This document shows, in pieces, positions 10,059 to 20,958 of a stretch of 64,000 nucleotides of DNA (position 1 is the stretch's first letter; each line of letters starts with the position of its first letter). The notes beneath the pieces are model-generated. The model searched no databases. It was not told the origin of the DNA and saw nothing but the letters and a program-made list of their open reading frames with translations. This stretch comes from Drechslerella dactyloides (lineage: Eukaryota; Ascomycota; Orbiliomycetes; Orbiliales; Orbiliaceae). The translations under genes and the position numbers were made by a program. The stretch is taken from assembly GCA_020064725.1 (NCBI GenBank), contig JAGTWJ010000001.1, forward strand, positions 2,728,001-2,792,000, written 5' to 3'.

Positions 10059-11862
10059 ATGGCCACCAGACCCCACCGACCAGGCGTAGAAAAAGCTGCG
10101 GACGTTCTACAGCGGCCTCTCCCAAAGCTCAATGAAGCGTCATTGAAAACCGAGTCGACCACCACACGGCAATACAAAGTCCCGATTCGATTTCTAAACC
10201 ACTGGCAAAATTTTCATAAACAAGCTACAGATTTTGTCTCAACATACAAACCACTGAGAAAAATAGACATACCATCGTTTAGAAATTCGGACACAATCAA
10301 AGATATTCATACCGTAGCTTGCAAACTCAGCGTGCAGGCGAAATGGATCCAGCATGTGAATACACCGCTGAACCAGGTGTTTGAAAGCCTGCAGCAGTAC
10401 GGACTTCCTCTTATACAATCCGCCGACTTCCAGTCGTTGAACCTTTCGAAAAGGACATCTCTCATCCCAGATTGCGTGTTTGTCAAGTCGACCCGCATCG
10501 GTGACGCAGCTTCCATAGCTGTAGGTGAGATCAAGCCATGGTGGAGGTTAAATATCTCGGAGATCTTCTCAAATACTGGACCAACGGGAGAACCAACTAT
10601 GGGGAATAAGCTGGATCTAGAGGGCCTTATTGGTAGGAATATGCCATTCGCTGAACCTACTATGCACTATCCGTTCTCTAATCTGTGACGACACTGCGAG
10701 CAGGGCGGCTGGCGTCCTACATGTGGCAAAGTAGTACCCGGTACGGTTTTCTGGCCACCTACGAGAACGTCATTTTCGTCCAAAGGGTTGATGATTATCG
10801 TTATAATATATCATCACCCGTTCACATGGAACAATCGTCTCCTTCACTTCGAGAGGCAATGTTTTTCTTCCTGTTCAAGAGTTATATCAACGGCTGGAGT
10901 TATGACAGCAGTCATCTCCAGATGAACCGAGTTGTAAGTGAAGCAGCTCTTTTGGAGGCATCAGGTAACGTGAAGTCTAATGACTATATAGTTGATAGGC
11001 GACCCGGTAGGCGAAAGAGTCAGTTCCAGAGCTGCCAAAGGATCTCTTGCAACGTTCGATCCCTCGGCTACGATGGGTTCATTATCGCTGCAAGGAAACA
11101 ATCCTCCCTTGAGGTCCGGCGCGCATCAAGACGAGAGGACGGAACGCAGCGAAAGACTTGACACGCAGAAGGCGAGCGGACTGAGCTCCCAATCAATGTT
11201 CGATATCTCCCAAATCACCCCGAACTCTGTTATAATACGTACGCAGCAAGGTACCGCGGTCCTCGAGTGCGGCAAGGAGCTCGGCAAGAAAACCCGTGAG
11301 GCGATTTGGGGAGGCAAGCAGGTGATCTTGAAGTTTTGGGATCCCGATGATCCTGAGTATGGGGCGTGGCGGGATTGGTTAGTGGACTTTCTAATTTTCG
11401 TTATCCAATTTTTATGTGCGATCTGACAGTTGTTAATTGACGATACGATGCTTAGGGCCGCTTATGAGTTGTACGCAAGAGAGCTTCTTGGCACAGAGTT
11501 TATTCCGCCTATTCCTCTTGGTGGGGGATATTGTCACCGGCATTGCACGTGGCCGTTGCATTGTAATGGAGACCGCCCCGGGGGAGATTCTTTCGTATAC
11601 ACTCTGGGATGAGATGGGCAAGGAGGAGCGTGCATTATTCCGCGCAACACTCACAAGGGCGTTTGCAGGGTTCAGAGAGAAGGGTGTAATCCACGACGAT
11701 GCTAGGAAGGCGAACGTGTTATGGTGTAGGAAGACAGCAAAGTTGTCTGTTATCGACTGGGAATTCTTTACCACAAGAGAATGGAGTCAGCTGGAGGAGG
11801 GAGAGGAGCTAACTTCACCAGAGAATTTCGAGATAAGGGATATTATGAGGGGGCTCGACTAG
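10059..11862 (+). pseudogene. Nuclease-like/kinase fusion protein, copy 1, frameshifted
   Basis: Exons by comparison with copy 2: 10059-10632, 10704-10933, 10992-11377 and 11456-11862. Exon 2 is 230 nt in both copies. The N-terminal part carries a PD-(D/E)XK-like motif: IPD (Asp138) followed by VGEIK (Glu157, Lys159). The kinase part has the ATP-anchoring lysine (VILK, near residue 382), the helix-C glutamate in AAYELYARE, then, in another frame, GRCIVMETAPGE, a catalytic loop VIHDDARKANVLW and VIDWE. The frame changes at the G5 run 11523-11527: one extra base moves translation to a stop at 11612, giving 448 residues without the catalytic loop. Downstream sequence remains conserved, so the mutation is recent or an assembly error. 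The architecture resembles fungal FunK1/effector-like kinases; the role is unknown. Confidence 0.7.
11523..11527 (+). other. Frameshift site (G5 run) in kinase copy 1
   Basis: Exon 4 (11456-11862) is 407 nt where the copy 2 structure demands 1 modulo 3. Removing one G joins PPIPLGG to DIVTGIARGRCIVM, which aligns with copy 2. A homopolymer run is a typical place for a true indel or a sequencing error. Confidence 0.7.
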
Positions 11863-12760
11863 GTTTCTACGGTTCCCGGCTCTGCATTTGTTCGGGGAAT
11901 AATGTTTTTCGTATGACATGACTGCTGTTAGCGGTAATCTGGGTGGTATATTGCAAATAGAGGGCTTCTCATCTAGCTTGACGGTGAATCAGTCTGGTCT
12001 GAGAGACTCAATATCTCATGTACGGTACGATTATATCGTCGATTGTGTTGTATGGCGTTGGAATGTATAGTCGACGCCTACATGCACGATGATATATCGC
12101 TGAAGGCTGAGAGTCTGTCGTAGCGGTCACGCACTATATATGAGCTCATATGAGACTGCGATTTTTAATTTTCATCGATCTGGGCGGACGCTGTTAAATG
12201 GCCATTAATTTGGCCGTTGGCATATACTATGCATATGTATCCTAGATCTAGCGACTTGACATAGTAGGTTTTACATTAACTACAGTATATAAGACTTATA
12301 AGATAGGAGATGTTATTTAGCTCAACATTGCAGATTTCGTGAAATAGCCATATACCTAATGGACTTTGCGCATTTACGATGCAGCGATGGTCGTCGGGTT
12401 GCACTGATAGCTGATTAGGTGGTATGGTTGCATTCTATTCCGGCCAATGAACGGCCAAGCGGGCTAATGCAAGGTACCCGAGCGTAACATCCAACGACAC
12501 CGCAAGTCGCGCTGCGTTGCGCCGACGAGTAGATATTCAAGTAAATAACTTGGTCTCGTAAACCAAACCCTTCCTTGCCGCATAGTATTTTTATTTATTA
12601 AACACCTCCTCTGTTTCCCACCATCTACTACGCTTGCAACCCATTATACTACTTAAGTAAGTAGGTACTACCTAGGTAGGTAGCCATCAGATTGACCATC
12701 CTACTCCAAACGCTCCCAACCAACCTTTCGCACCATCCCACGATCGATCGAGTATCCACC
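11863..12760. other. Intergenic between the two kinase copies
   Basis: About 900 bp, AT-rich. It holds the CTK3-tail fragment at 12099-12122, a short palindrome (atatgagctcatat) near 12138-12152, and an AGGT/ACCT-rich microsatellite at 12652-12684 just upstream of copy 2. Confidence 0.5.
12099..12122 (+). repeat. Fragment of the CTK3 3' coding end
   Basis: The fragment matches CTK3 9338-9361 at 23 of 24 bases. The upstream bases acgatga..atat also resemble CTK3 bases about 22 nt further upstream, suggesting a small deletion. It lies about 240 bp past the stop of copy 1 and 640 bp before copy 2. Confidence 0.6.
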
Positions 12761-14456
12761 ATGGTCACGACACAATCGCAGACGTCAACGAAGACAGCAG
12801 CAGAAACCCTGAAACGGCCGCTACCCAGTCTAGTTGACTCAGTCATCCGCGGTGAACGCACACTGCCACAGCAGCCATGGAAAGTCGACCCGTCACGCCT
12901 ACACATCTGGCACAACTTCCCTCAACAGGCCGCCGCCTTCATCGCGACATGCGAGCCGCTGCGGAACACTATAGTGCCGTCGTTCGAGAACTCAGGCTCC
13001 CTACCCGACATGCACACAGTCGGCAGCGAGAGCTCCGTGCGAACAAAGTGGATGCAGCACGTCCTCACGCCGCTCAACGCCGTATTCGACGCTCTAGCCT
13101 GCGAGGGAGGCAAGACGGTTGGTAAAAGCATCAATTTCCATTCGCTGAGCCTGTCTCATGAGACGGATGTGCATACGGGGTGTGTCTTTGTACGGGGGAA
13201 CTACGGTAGGGAAGGGAGGTGGGCGGACCGGAGGGTTGTTGTCGTCGGCGAGGTAGAGGTGTCGTCGCGGCTGCCGCTGCGTAGCTGGTTTACGGACGGG
13301 GAGATAAACTACTGGGGTAGACGAGTGCTTTTGGCACCCGTTGGTACGTCCATAGCTACGCCTATACTTGCAACCAACTAGCTAACAACGGTGATCGATG
13401 GTGTCTAGGACGACTGGTGGCGTCCATGTGGGAGATCGGCCTGAAATACGGCTTCCTAGCAAATTACAAGGAGATGGTGTTCGTGCAACGGACAGACGAC
13501 TATAACTATAGCCTCTCCGTTCCACTATTGATCGACGGTACATCGCCGTCGATTCAAGAGGCGATGTTTTACTTCGTACACAGTCTGTATCGTGATGACG
13601 TCTGGTACGATAGCGGCCATCTGGACATGCGACAGGTCGTACGTTGCCTACACTCTCTATCCATCCATCTTGTAAATAAGGCTAACAGTGGAACGGTGCA
13701 GCTCACCTACAATCCTACGGGCGAAGACCCAGGTACCACTACAACCGCAGTCGAGGAATGCGATCTTGAAGAGTCGCCGTTTGATTTATCGCAGCTGACA
13801 GACCGCTCCGTCGTCGTACGGACGCAGAACGCGACGGCGGTCGTCGAGTGTGGAGAGGAGCTGAGCAAGAAGGCATACAAGGCGACCTGGAACGGCCGAC
13901 CTGTGGTCCTCAAGTTCTGGGACCCGCGAGATCCCGACTGGGGCACAATCCGCGACTGGTAAGTATCCGATCTGTTAATATACACTCCAGCACATAAATT
14001 TCATGTCCACAATCGATGGAATATGCTAATACTACGGTGCATGGCAGGGCTGCATACGAGCTCTATGCAAGAGAAATCCTCGGCACAAAATACATCCCAC
14101 CGATCCTACTATCCGGCCGCATCATCCTAGCCAACGGCCCAACCGGCCGCTGCATCGTAATGGATGTCGCGCCAGGAGAAACACTCACATGGACGCTTTG
14201 GGACAAAATGAACGCGTGCGAGCGTGCGGCGTTCAAGAAGGCGCTGGCGGCCGCGTTCGCCTACTTCAGAGAAAAGGGCGTGATACACGATGACGCAAGG
14301 AAGGCTAACGTAGTGTGGTGCCGGCGGACGAACAGTCTGAGCGTTATCGATTGGGAGCTCTATTCAACTAGGGAGTGGGATCGGATGGAGGATGGGCAGA
14401 AGCAGATTGACCCGGAGAAATTTGAGATTCGGGATATAATGAGTGGGTTTGAGTAG
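12761..14456 (+). CDS. Nuclease-like/kinase fusion protein, copy 2 (FunK1-like)
   Basis: Exons 12761-13343, 13409-13638, 13702-13958 and 14048-14456 encode 492 residues. The start is chosen by alignment to copy 1 and by the ccaccATGG context. In the N-terminal region the PD-(D/E)XK residues seen in copy 1 are lost: PD is TG (139-140) and EIK is EVE (164-166), so cleavage is not expected. The kinase half is complete: VVLK (Lys342), helix-C Glu in AAYELYARE, IVMDVAPGE hinge, catalytic loop VIHDDARKANVVW (His437, Asp439, Asn444) and VIDWE (Asp458) in the DFG place. The short loop and DWE resemble FunK1/effector-like fungal kinases rather than housekeeping kinases. The second intron (63 nt) has no stop and a length divisible by three, so its retention would add 21 residues. 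Confidence 0.8.
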
Positions 14457-17400
14457 CCGTAGACTTTCTCCATGCAATTTTATACTTTGATTCGTTGGAG
14501 ATGTGTCGTGTATACCGTATGACCACGGTTAACGTTCGTATGAAGTGAATTGTTCTATTCGTGATAAAAGTATGTGGCTACCACGTGTCGATTTGGTGTA
14601 TCTGGTCTCTAGACTGACATCGTTATTGATGAAGTATGGTCTTAGGTGTGATGCACGGGGTAGCAGCAAGTGTGGTGGTGGTCATGCCGTGGTCTCGAGG
14701 CTAACCATACGGTATGAACTGGAGTGCGAACCATATTGGAGCTGAGCTAGGTAGCCTGGGCCCGTAGGTTCATATCGAATCTGCATGAAGCAAACGTGCT
14801 CGGAGCACTAATCGAAGCTCATGCGATGGGTGGATATCGATATTTCACTTGCAATCTCGCTGGTATATTGCGATTTAGATTAGCTGCTGAGCTCATATTT
14901 TCATAGTGTGAGAATTGCGTTGTGTGATGTTGGAGTGCCCGCTGCGGTGCGTGGAACGTCCGCGATATCCGCGTGCCCGGTGCACCACGATCGAACGCAC
15001 GACCGCGACTCCTCCCTCCCCATCGATATTACATTTCTCGATATCGCCTCCATCCGGCAGTGCATATTACAGCCAGCCATTGATATGATCAGCTCCCCCA
15101 CTGCCGCTTCGAACGTTAACGCGAGCTGCTGCTACGCGCACGGCATTTGCAGCAATTTCTCCCGAAATAAGCCACAGCGAGCTAACTGATGGGGCCAGCG
15201 CCAGGTCCTCCTCCAACGCTCGCGCTCGTCCGCCCGGGGCTGCATCCCCGGCCCCCCTTATCCTGCCTTGGCTCGCTGGCTCATTTCCGCCTCCTTGCAG
15301 GCTAGTCAGCCGTCGCCGCGCATCGCATCAGGTACGGCATTGCATTTCCAGTCAGGTACCAAAGTCTGATCAATTGGGCAGCCCGTCGGTGAACTTGCGA
15401 TTGATCCCCCAGACACAGGCAGGCTAGACCGTGCTGACGACTTGTTAGTGAGAGCAGGCGAGCAAGTAGGCAGGCAGGCAGTCAGGCGGGCAGACGGGCC
15501 ACTTTGACACCTGCCAACTGCCCCCGGCAGACGCGATGAGCCGACTGTACGAGGGCGAGCTAATAGGTGTCCGTCCTGACTGAACAATCTTGATGAATAG
15601 ATAATGCACAACGTCCGAAAACTCCCCTGCTCTGCTTGCTCGAGGGACTGTGCGAAAGGGACACCCCGTCCACCGACCGGCAACCGCACACATGGGAACA
15701 TGCTCATTCGTCGCTAAAGGGGATAAGCTCTAGCTTATCTGACCAATGGCTTCTGCTCCCACTAGACCGCTTTCCCAGTGCGGCTGGTGTTCTCATTCCT
15801 TTTGTGTTAGGGGTCCCGGTATGGACAAGAAATTCCACTGGAAGGGAGGGCCCTTTTTTTGCGCTACTCCACTCCACTGCCCCAGCCAGTCCAGCCAAAA
15901 GCCAGCCAGCCCTTCCCTTCCAGACCGTTCATGTAATTTGTTAGTGAACGGACGGTTCCCTTTTTCTCTTACCTGTCGTTTCTTCTTCTGGTTCGTTCCC
16001 CCTTTGAGAGCCTGGCCCCAACTTCTGCGGACGATATATTATCCCCATTGGTCCCCTTTCCATTCGTGACAAGAGAGATAACTAGCTCCTGGACCGCTTC
16101 CTCTTGCTAAACGGCTCTCTGCTTGTAATCGTTATTTCAGTTCTTTCATTTCTGTAGATTTGTTCGCGGCGGCAACCCGGATTCGTTCGACCCTTTCACT
16201 CTTCTTCTCCCTCTTTCTCCTTCTTCATTCTCCTTGCGCCCATCTTTCCCTTCGCTTCTTTCTTCGCCATCTCTCTTTTTCGGCTTCTTGGGTTCAACCT
16301 TGACGAAGAACGAGCAGCAGAGTTGGGAGCGAGCCCCTGTCCGGTCTTCTTTGCAAACGCGCTCTCTTTTCGGACCTTTGCGCTACGACGGGAAAAGGGG
16401 AAACTTGGAGGTGGATCTTTAAAGTGTGCTGAGGGGCCCTGCAGCGTACGTCGCGTCCCGAAATTTTAGGAAATCTAGACCGCACGGCAGCAGAAAACGT
16501 CTGTGGGCGACGACAACAGCGACGACGCCGACGGAGGATATCAATTACGACAGTACCATCGCGATTCGACAGATCTGGCACTTGACGACTACGTAAGTGG
16601 TTTTACTTTCTATCTATCTGTCTTCTATTTCCTTCTTTCTGTTTCTGTTTGCTTTGTCGCGACCTGTCCCATCCCCTATATCGCATACTTTCATGCGCAG
16701 TTGCAGCAGCATATCGCTGGATGGATAACTCCACTGTGCAAATTGCATCAGTGCCGTTGCTCACTCTGGCGCAAATATTGTCTGCCCATGTATGCCTGCC
16801 TGTCGCGCTCGTTCGTCCCACGCTATATGCGCACGTCGGGACAACGTTGCACAGCATGGATTTTGGGAGAGGGCGTTTTTTATTTTATGAGATCGCAATT
16901 TCCTGCAGCATAGGCAAGCTGCATGCTGTGGATGCGAACGGCACCGTGCTTCCAGACATCCCATCCAGATATGCATCGCCTTCTTCCTTACCTGCGCAGC
17001 AGCCGTGGTCGGCTGGTACCTGCTTGCATGCTGCATATTCTGGCCTTCGCCGGTCCCTTTTTTTTTTTTTTTTACTTTTACTTTAATTTGTCTTAGTTCT
17101 TGCTGTTTCTGGATTCTTCTTCCCTGGCTCCTTTAGCGAGTTTCGTCCCAGACTCCTCCAACCATGCAGACTGGCCGGTCCAGGCGGTCGTCCTCGTCGA
17201 CGGACAGACAGAAGCCCCTCGTATTTGGCGAGGGGCGCTGCTCGTCGACGGACCAGCCTGCACTGCCAGGTGGATGGCCGTTTTGGGTCCTCAGCCAACC
17301 TGCCAGCCTGCGCAGCTGCCGTGCATGTTTTGTCTGCACGAAGTGTTTGTCGCGAGCGCCCCCGTAAGCCTTCGGCTCCGTGGAGAGGTACAATGCTCCA

Positions 17401-18870
17401 GGCACACAAACCCACCCAACTGCGTGGTAATTTCCCAGTAGACTTGGGAGGCAGGCGGGCAGGACAGGCAGGGCCTGCCAGGCCGGGTCTGGGGTCTTTG
17501 GTAAGATTGTTAATCTGGAAATTATAGCTGCAAGCTGCCCGTAATCTTGCCGCACATCTCTGCATCGTCGGGCAAAACCCAGACCGCCAGTCAACCGGAC
17601 GGAGCAGCGGTGCTTGCGCTTGCTGGTGCTTCCTTCCATCCAATCTTGCTTGTCATCCGCAAATCAAAAGTTGGACGCTCGGCGAACAGCAGGTTGGTAC
17701 GCAGAGCGGAACGGAGCGCCCTGATTTTAGCTGGTATGGTGTATATATCATCCCGCAATATATCTGTATATGGTGTTCTGTATTAAGATTCGCCAATACT
17801 TGCGCTGGTGTTTCGGTTTTGCTTTATCGCCTTGGACGCTTTGTTCTCATTTTCGGTTGCGTGGACGTCCTGTTTCGAGTGTCTCGTCTTTATCAGAATC
17901 AAGAATCAGAGATTTCTCGCAGCCCGAGTTTACTGCCTTTCCCATCCGCCCCCCTCGCTCGCTGCCTCAAAAGCCCCGTCGACTGTCATCAACCCGCACT
18001 ATTCCTGTTCTCGCACCTCCTCCTTCTTTAGCCTTGTCCATTTTTGGGGGTTACTCTCTTTTTACCCCCTTCTCATTCGCTACGATTTTTTTTTTCTTTC
18101 CTTCGTCATTCTGCGCGGCACAACTGATCTCGTGTGTGTGCGTGCGTCTGAATTATTTTTTCTTGCTCCGATTTGTCGTCCTCGTCAATCTTTAATCATT
18201 CATCTTCCGCCGAGAAGGACGACGTTTCTTTCCCCCCTTTTACGTTCTGCTCGCCCCAATTGTTCGATTCTGCTCCGGGGGAACGTGCACGTTTAGTTTC
18301 CCGGAGCACCGTTTATAACATTTTTGTTTCTCCAGTTCTCTCCGGAACGGTCTTTTTGCCAATTCTCACCGATACTGACGGGTAGCTTCGATAGTCAACT
18401 CAAGCTTTGAAAGATTATATTCTACTTTGACGTTCACGATCCTTCGTTCTTCTCGCTATCTTTTGAAACACGCAGCAAAGAAGCTCGAGCGACTGTTCCT
18501 TCTTTGCCGTGCGTCTTGAATTCAATTTGGACCGGGTCACCCGTTTTCAATCTTTCGGACATAGTATTCTGCTTCTCGCCTTGACAAAGGTGTGAAGGTA
18601 CTGAGAGCTCTCTCTTCTACGACAAACCGGAGTCCACGACATCCCTAGGGACCCTCCTTTGTCCTTTTTGTAGTATTGTTGTTCTGGTCATTTTCAAAGT
18701 GACCCGAACACCAAGCTCACTCATTCACCACGGCCGTCCTTCAGGTTCAAGCATCGGACAAGTTTGTCCTTCCACCGCACTTGCAAGGAGTGCATAGCAT
18801 AGACTCCTCAGGCGCGACTGCTGCTGCTCCTCCCGCGCGTCAGCCACATCCTCTGTCAAAGTCGACCAAC
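14457..18870. other. Large gene-free region, promoter and long leader of the Nrd1/Mrn1 gene
   Basis: In 4.4 kb no recognisable protein was found. Features seen: GGCAG-rich tracts (15468-15500, 17450-17480), long pyrimidine-rich stretches (15950-16300 and 17900-18560) of the kind found just upstream of fungal transcription starts, a T run at about 17058-17074, and an exon-like segment ending at 16591 followed by gtaagt. Many short ATG frames precede the coding start. The best reading is two promoter-like zones and a long, possibly spliced 5' leader. The exact start sites are unknown. Confidence 0.5.
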
Positions 18871-20958
18871 ATGAGTGACCGTCCTGCTGCAGAGACGGGG
18901 GGTAACCAGTCGGGCCAGTTTGGAAACGACATGTCTGCCCAGGCTCGACGCCGTGTGCAGGTCCCTTCCATCATCACTGGTGGCAACGGGATGGGAGACA
19001 ACAACATCAGCTCTCCTGGTGGAATGGAGATGCAGTTTACTCCTCTCCTGCCGTCGCAGCTCCTGCTTGGTTCTCCCTTCCAGACTGGTACTCCGCAAAC
19101 TGGGTTCCCTCAGTTCCCCATCAGCGGAGCGTTCAACCAGCAGAATGCCACCGCGCTCTCCCCTACGGCATACAACTCGACGGGAATCGTGTCCCCTACC
19201 GCCTTCACGCCACAGTATGCGACTTTCTTCCCGCAGCAGTCGCCAACCGTCGGCTCTCCTCTTCCCACCGGCATGGTGTCTGGGACGTCGAGGACCGTCT
19301 ATCTGGGCAATATCCCGGATGAGACTTCTGCGGAGGAAATCCTCGGACATGTTCGTTCCGGTCCGATTGAGTCGGTCAGACTCCTGCCGGATAAGAACTG
19401 CGCGTTCATCTCCTTCCTGGACGGCTCTTCGGCTACCCACTTCCATTCGGATGCCATCTTGAAGAAGCTCTCCATCAAGGGTCAGGATATCAAGATCGGT
19501 TGGGGAAAGCCCTCCCAGGTGCCGACTTCCGTCGCCCTGGCCGTTCAGCAGTCCGGTGCGTCCAGGAACGTCTACCTCGGCAACCTCCCTGAGGATATCA
19601 CCGAGGAGGAGCTGAGGACCGACCTGGGCAAGTTCGGCCCTATTGATACCGTCAAGCTGGTCCGCGAGAAGAGTATCGGCTTTGTCCACTTCTTGTCGAT
19701 TGGCAACGCTATCAAGGCTGTGACTCAGCTCCCACAGGAGACTAAGTGGCAAGCACCTCGCCGCGTCTACTACGGCAAGGACCGCTGTGCCTATGTCTCC
19801 AAGACTCAGCAACAGAATGCCGCTCAGTACCTTGGAATCAACCCTAGCATGGCCCACGCTCTCAGCGGCCAGGACCGTGAGGTTATCTCCAACGCTATCG
19901 CCCAGCAGTCCGTTGCTGCGGCTGCCGTCGCCACCTCTGCCGGTGGATATAACAACCTTGGTAACCGCACGGTCTACCTCGGCAACATCCACCCCGAGAC
20001 CACGATTGAGGAAATCTGCAATGTCGTCCGCGGCGGGTTGCTCCACCACATCCGCTACATTGCTGATAAGCACATCTGCTTCGTCACCTTCATCGACCCG
20101 ACTGCCGCCGCCTCCTTCTACGCTCTCTCCAACCTGCAAGGTCTGATGATCCATAACCGGCGTCTGAAGATCGGCTGGGGAAAGCACTCCGGCGCTCTCC
20201 CCCCCGCAATCGCACTTGCAGTCTCCGGCGGCGCTTCCCGGAACGTCTACATCGGTAACCTCGACGAGACATGGACCGAGGAACGCCTCCGACAAGATTT
20301 CTCCGAGTACGGCGAAATCGAGCTCGTCAACACCCTCCGCGAGAAGTCCTGCGCCTTCGTTAACTTCACCAACATTGCCAACGCGATCAAGGCCATCGAA
20401 GCCGTCCGCGGCAAGGAGGACTACCGCAAGTTCAAGATCAACTTTGGCAAGGACCGCTGTGGCAACCCGCCGAGACAGAACGCACCCAACGTGCAGGTCA
20501 ACGGCGCGGAGCAGTCCCCAAACGGTGGCAATAACGGCGGCATGAACGGCGCGGCGTCGCATAACTCCGGCTCGCCGACCTCCCAGCCAGCCCTGTCCCC
20601 GTCCCCAAACTCGCTGCAGCAACAGGCGCAAGCAAACTTCATCACCACGAACCCGCTCCACGCCTACCTCGCCCAGCAGCAACAGCAGCAGGAAGCCGCG
20701 GCGTACAACGCCGCCATCCAGCAACTGTCCGCCTACAACCCGGCTGAGAACGGGCATGCCGCTGCCAACGGAGCCACGAACGGTAACGCCAGCAACGGCA
20801 ATAACAACAACCTCGGCTTGCCACGATCGTCGCACAACCGCGCCGTCAGCCTGCCGGTGTTGAGCTTGATGGGAGGAAACTCTAATGGCGGCGCGCAGAA
20901 TGGCCACTCGTTCGGCATGTCTCTTGGCGGCAACAGCGCGTGGGTCGAGAACGAGTAG
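18871..20958 (+). CDS. Nrd1/Mrn1-type RNA-binding protein with four RRMs
   Basis: An uninterrupted frame of 695 residues from ATG 18871. The N-terminal 140 residues are Gln/Ser/Thr/Pro-rich. Four RRMs follow: about 141-212 (RTVYLGNIP, CAFISF), 232-305 (RNVYLGNLP, IGFVHF), 365-437 (RTVYLGNIH, ICFVTF) and 456-527 (RNVYIGNLD, CAFVNF), each ending in an IGWGK/FGKDR-type block. The C-terminal 165 residues are Asn/Gln/Ala-rich. This matches S. pombe Nrd1/Msa2, which represses sexual differentiation genes and binds stress-granule mRNAs, and S. cerevisiae Mrn1. The protein is probably cytoplasmic and binds UUCU-type elements in mRNAs. No intron interrupts the coding part. The upstream region suggests control through a long leader. 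Confidence 0.9.
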   Translation: MSDRPAAETGGNQSGQFGNDMSAQARRRVQVPSIITGGNGMGDNNISSPGGMEMQFTPLLPSQLLLGSPFQTGTPQTGFPQFPISGAFNQQNATALSPTAYNSTGIVSPTAFTPQYATFFPQQSPTVGSPLPTGMVSGTSRTVYLGNIPDETSAEEILGHVRSGPIESVRLLPDKNCAFISFLDGSSATHFHSDAILKKLSIKGQDIKIGWGKPSQVPTSVALAVQQSGASRNVYLGNLPEDITEEELRTDLGKFGPIDTVKLVREKSIGFVHFLSIGNAIKAVTQLPQETKWQAPRRVYYGKDRCAYVSKTQQQNAAQYLGINPSMAHALSGQDREVISNAIAQQSVAAAAVATSAGGYNNLGNRTVYLGNIHPETTIEEICNVVRGGLLHHIRYIADKHICFVTFIDPTAAASFYALSNLQGLMIHNRRLKIGWGKHSGALPPAIALAVSGGASRNVYIGNLDETWTEERLRQDFSEYGEIELVNTLREKSCAFVNFTNIANAIKAIEAVRGKEDYRKFKINFGKDRCGNPPRQNAPNVQVNGAEQSPNGGNNGGMNGAASHNSGSPTSQPALSPSPNSLQQQAQANFITTNPLHAYLAQQQQQQEAAAYNAAIQQLSAYNPAENGHAAANGATNGNASNGNNNNLGLPRSSHNRAVSLPVLSLMGGNSNGGAQNGHSFGMSLGGNSAWVENE

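Noticed and set aside
15468..15500. GGCAG repeats as a CRISPR or minisatellite array
   Set aside because: Too short and irregular; no spacers of constant length.
17083..17643. Overlapping 100-190 codon frames on both strands in the leader region
   Set aside because: Open on both strands at once, low complexity, no motif; GC-rich leader DNA explains them.
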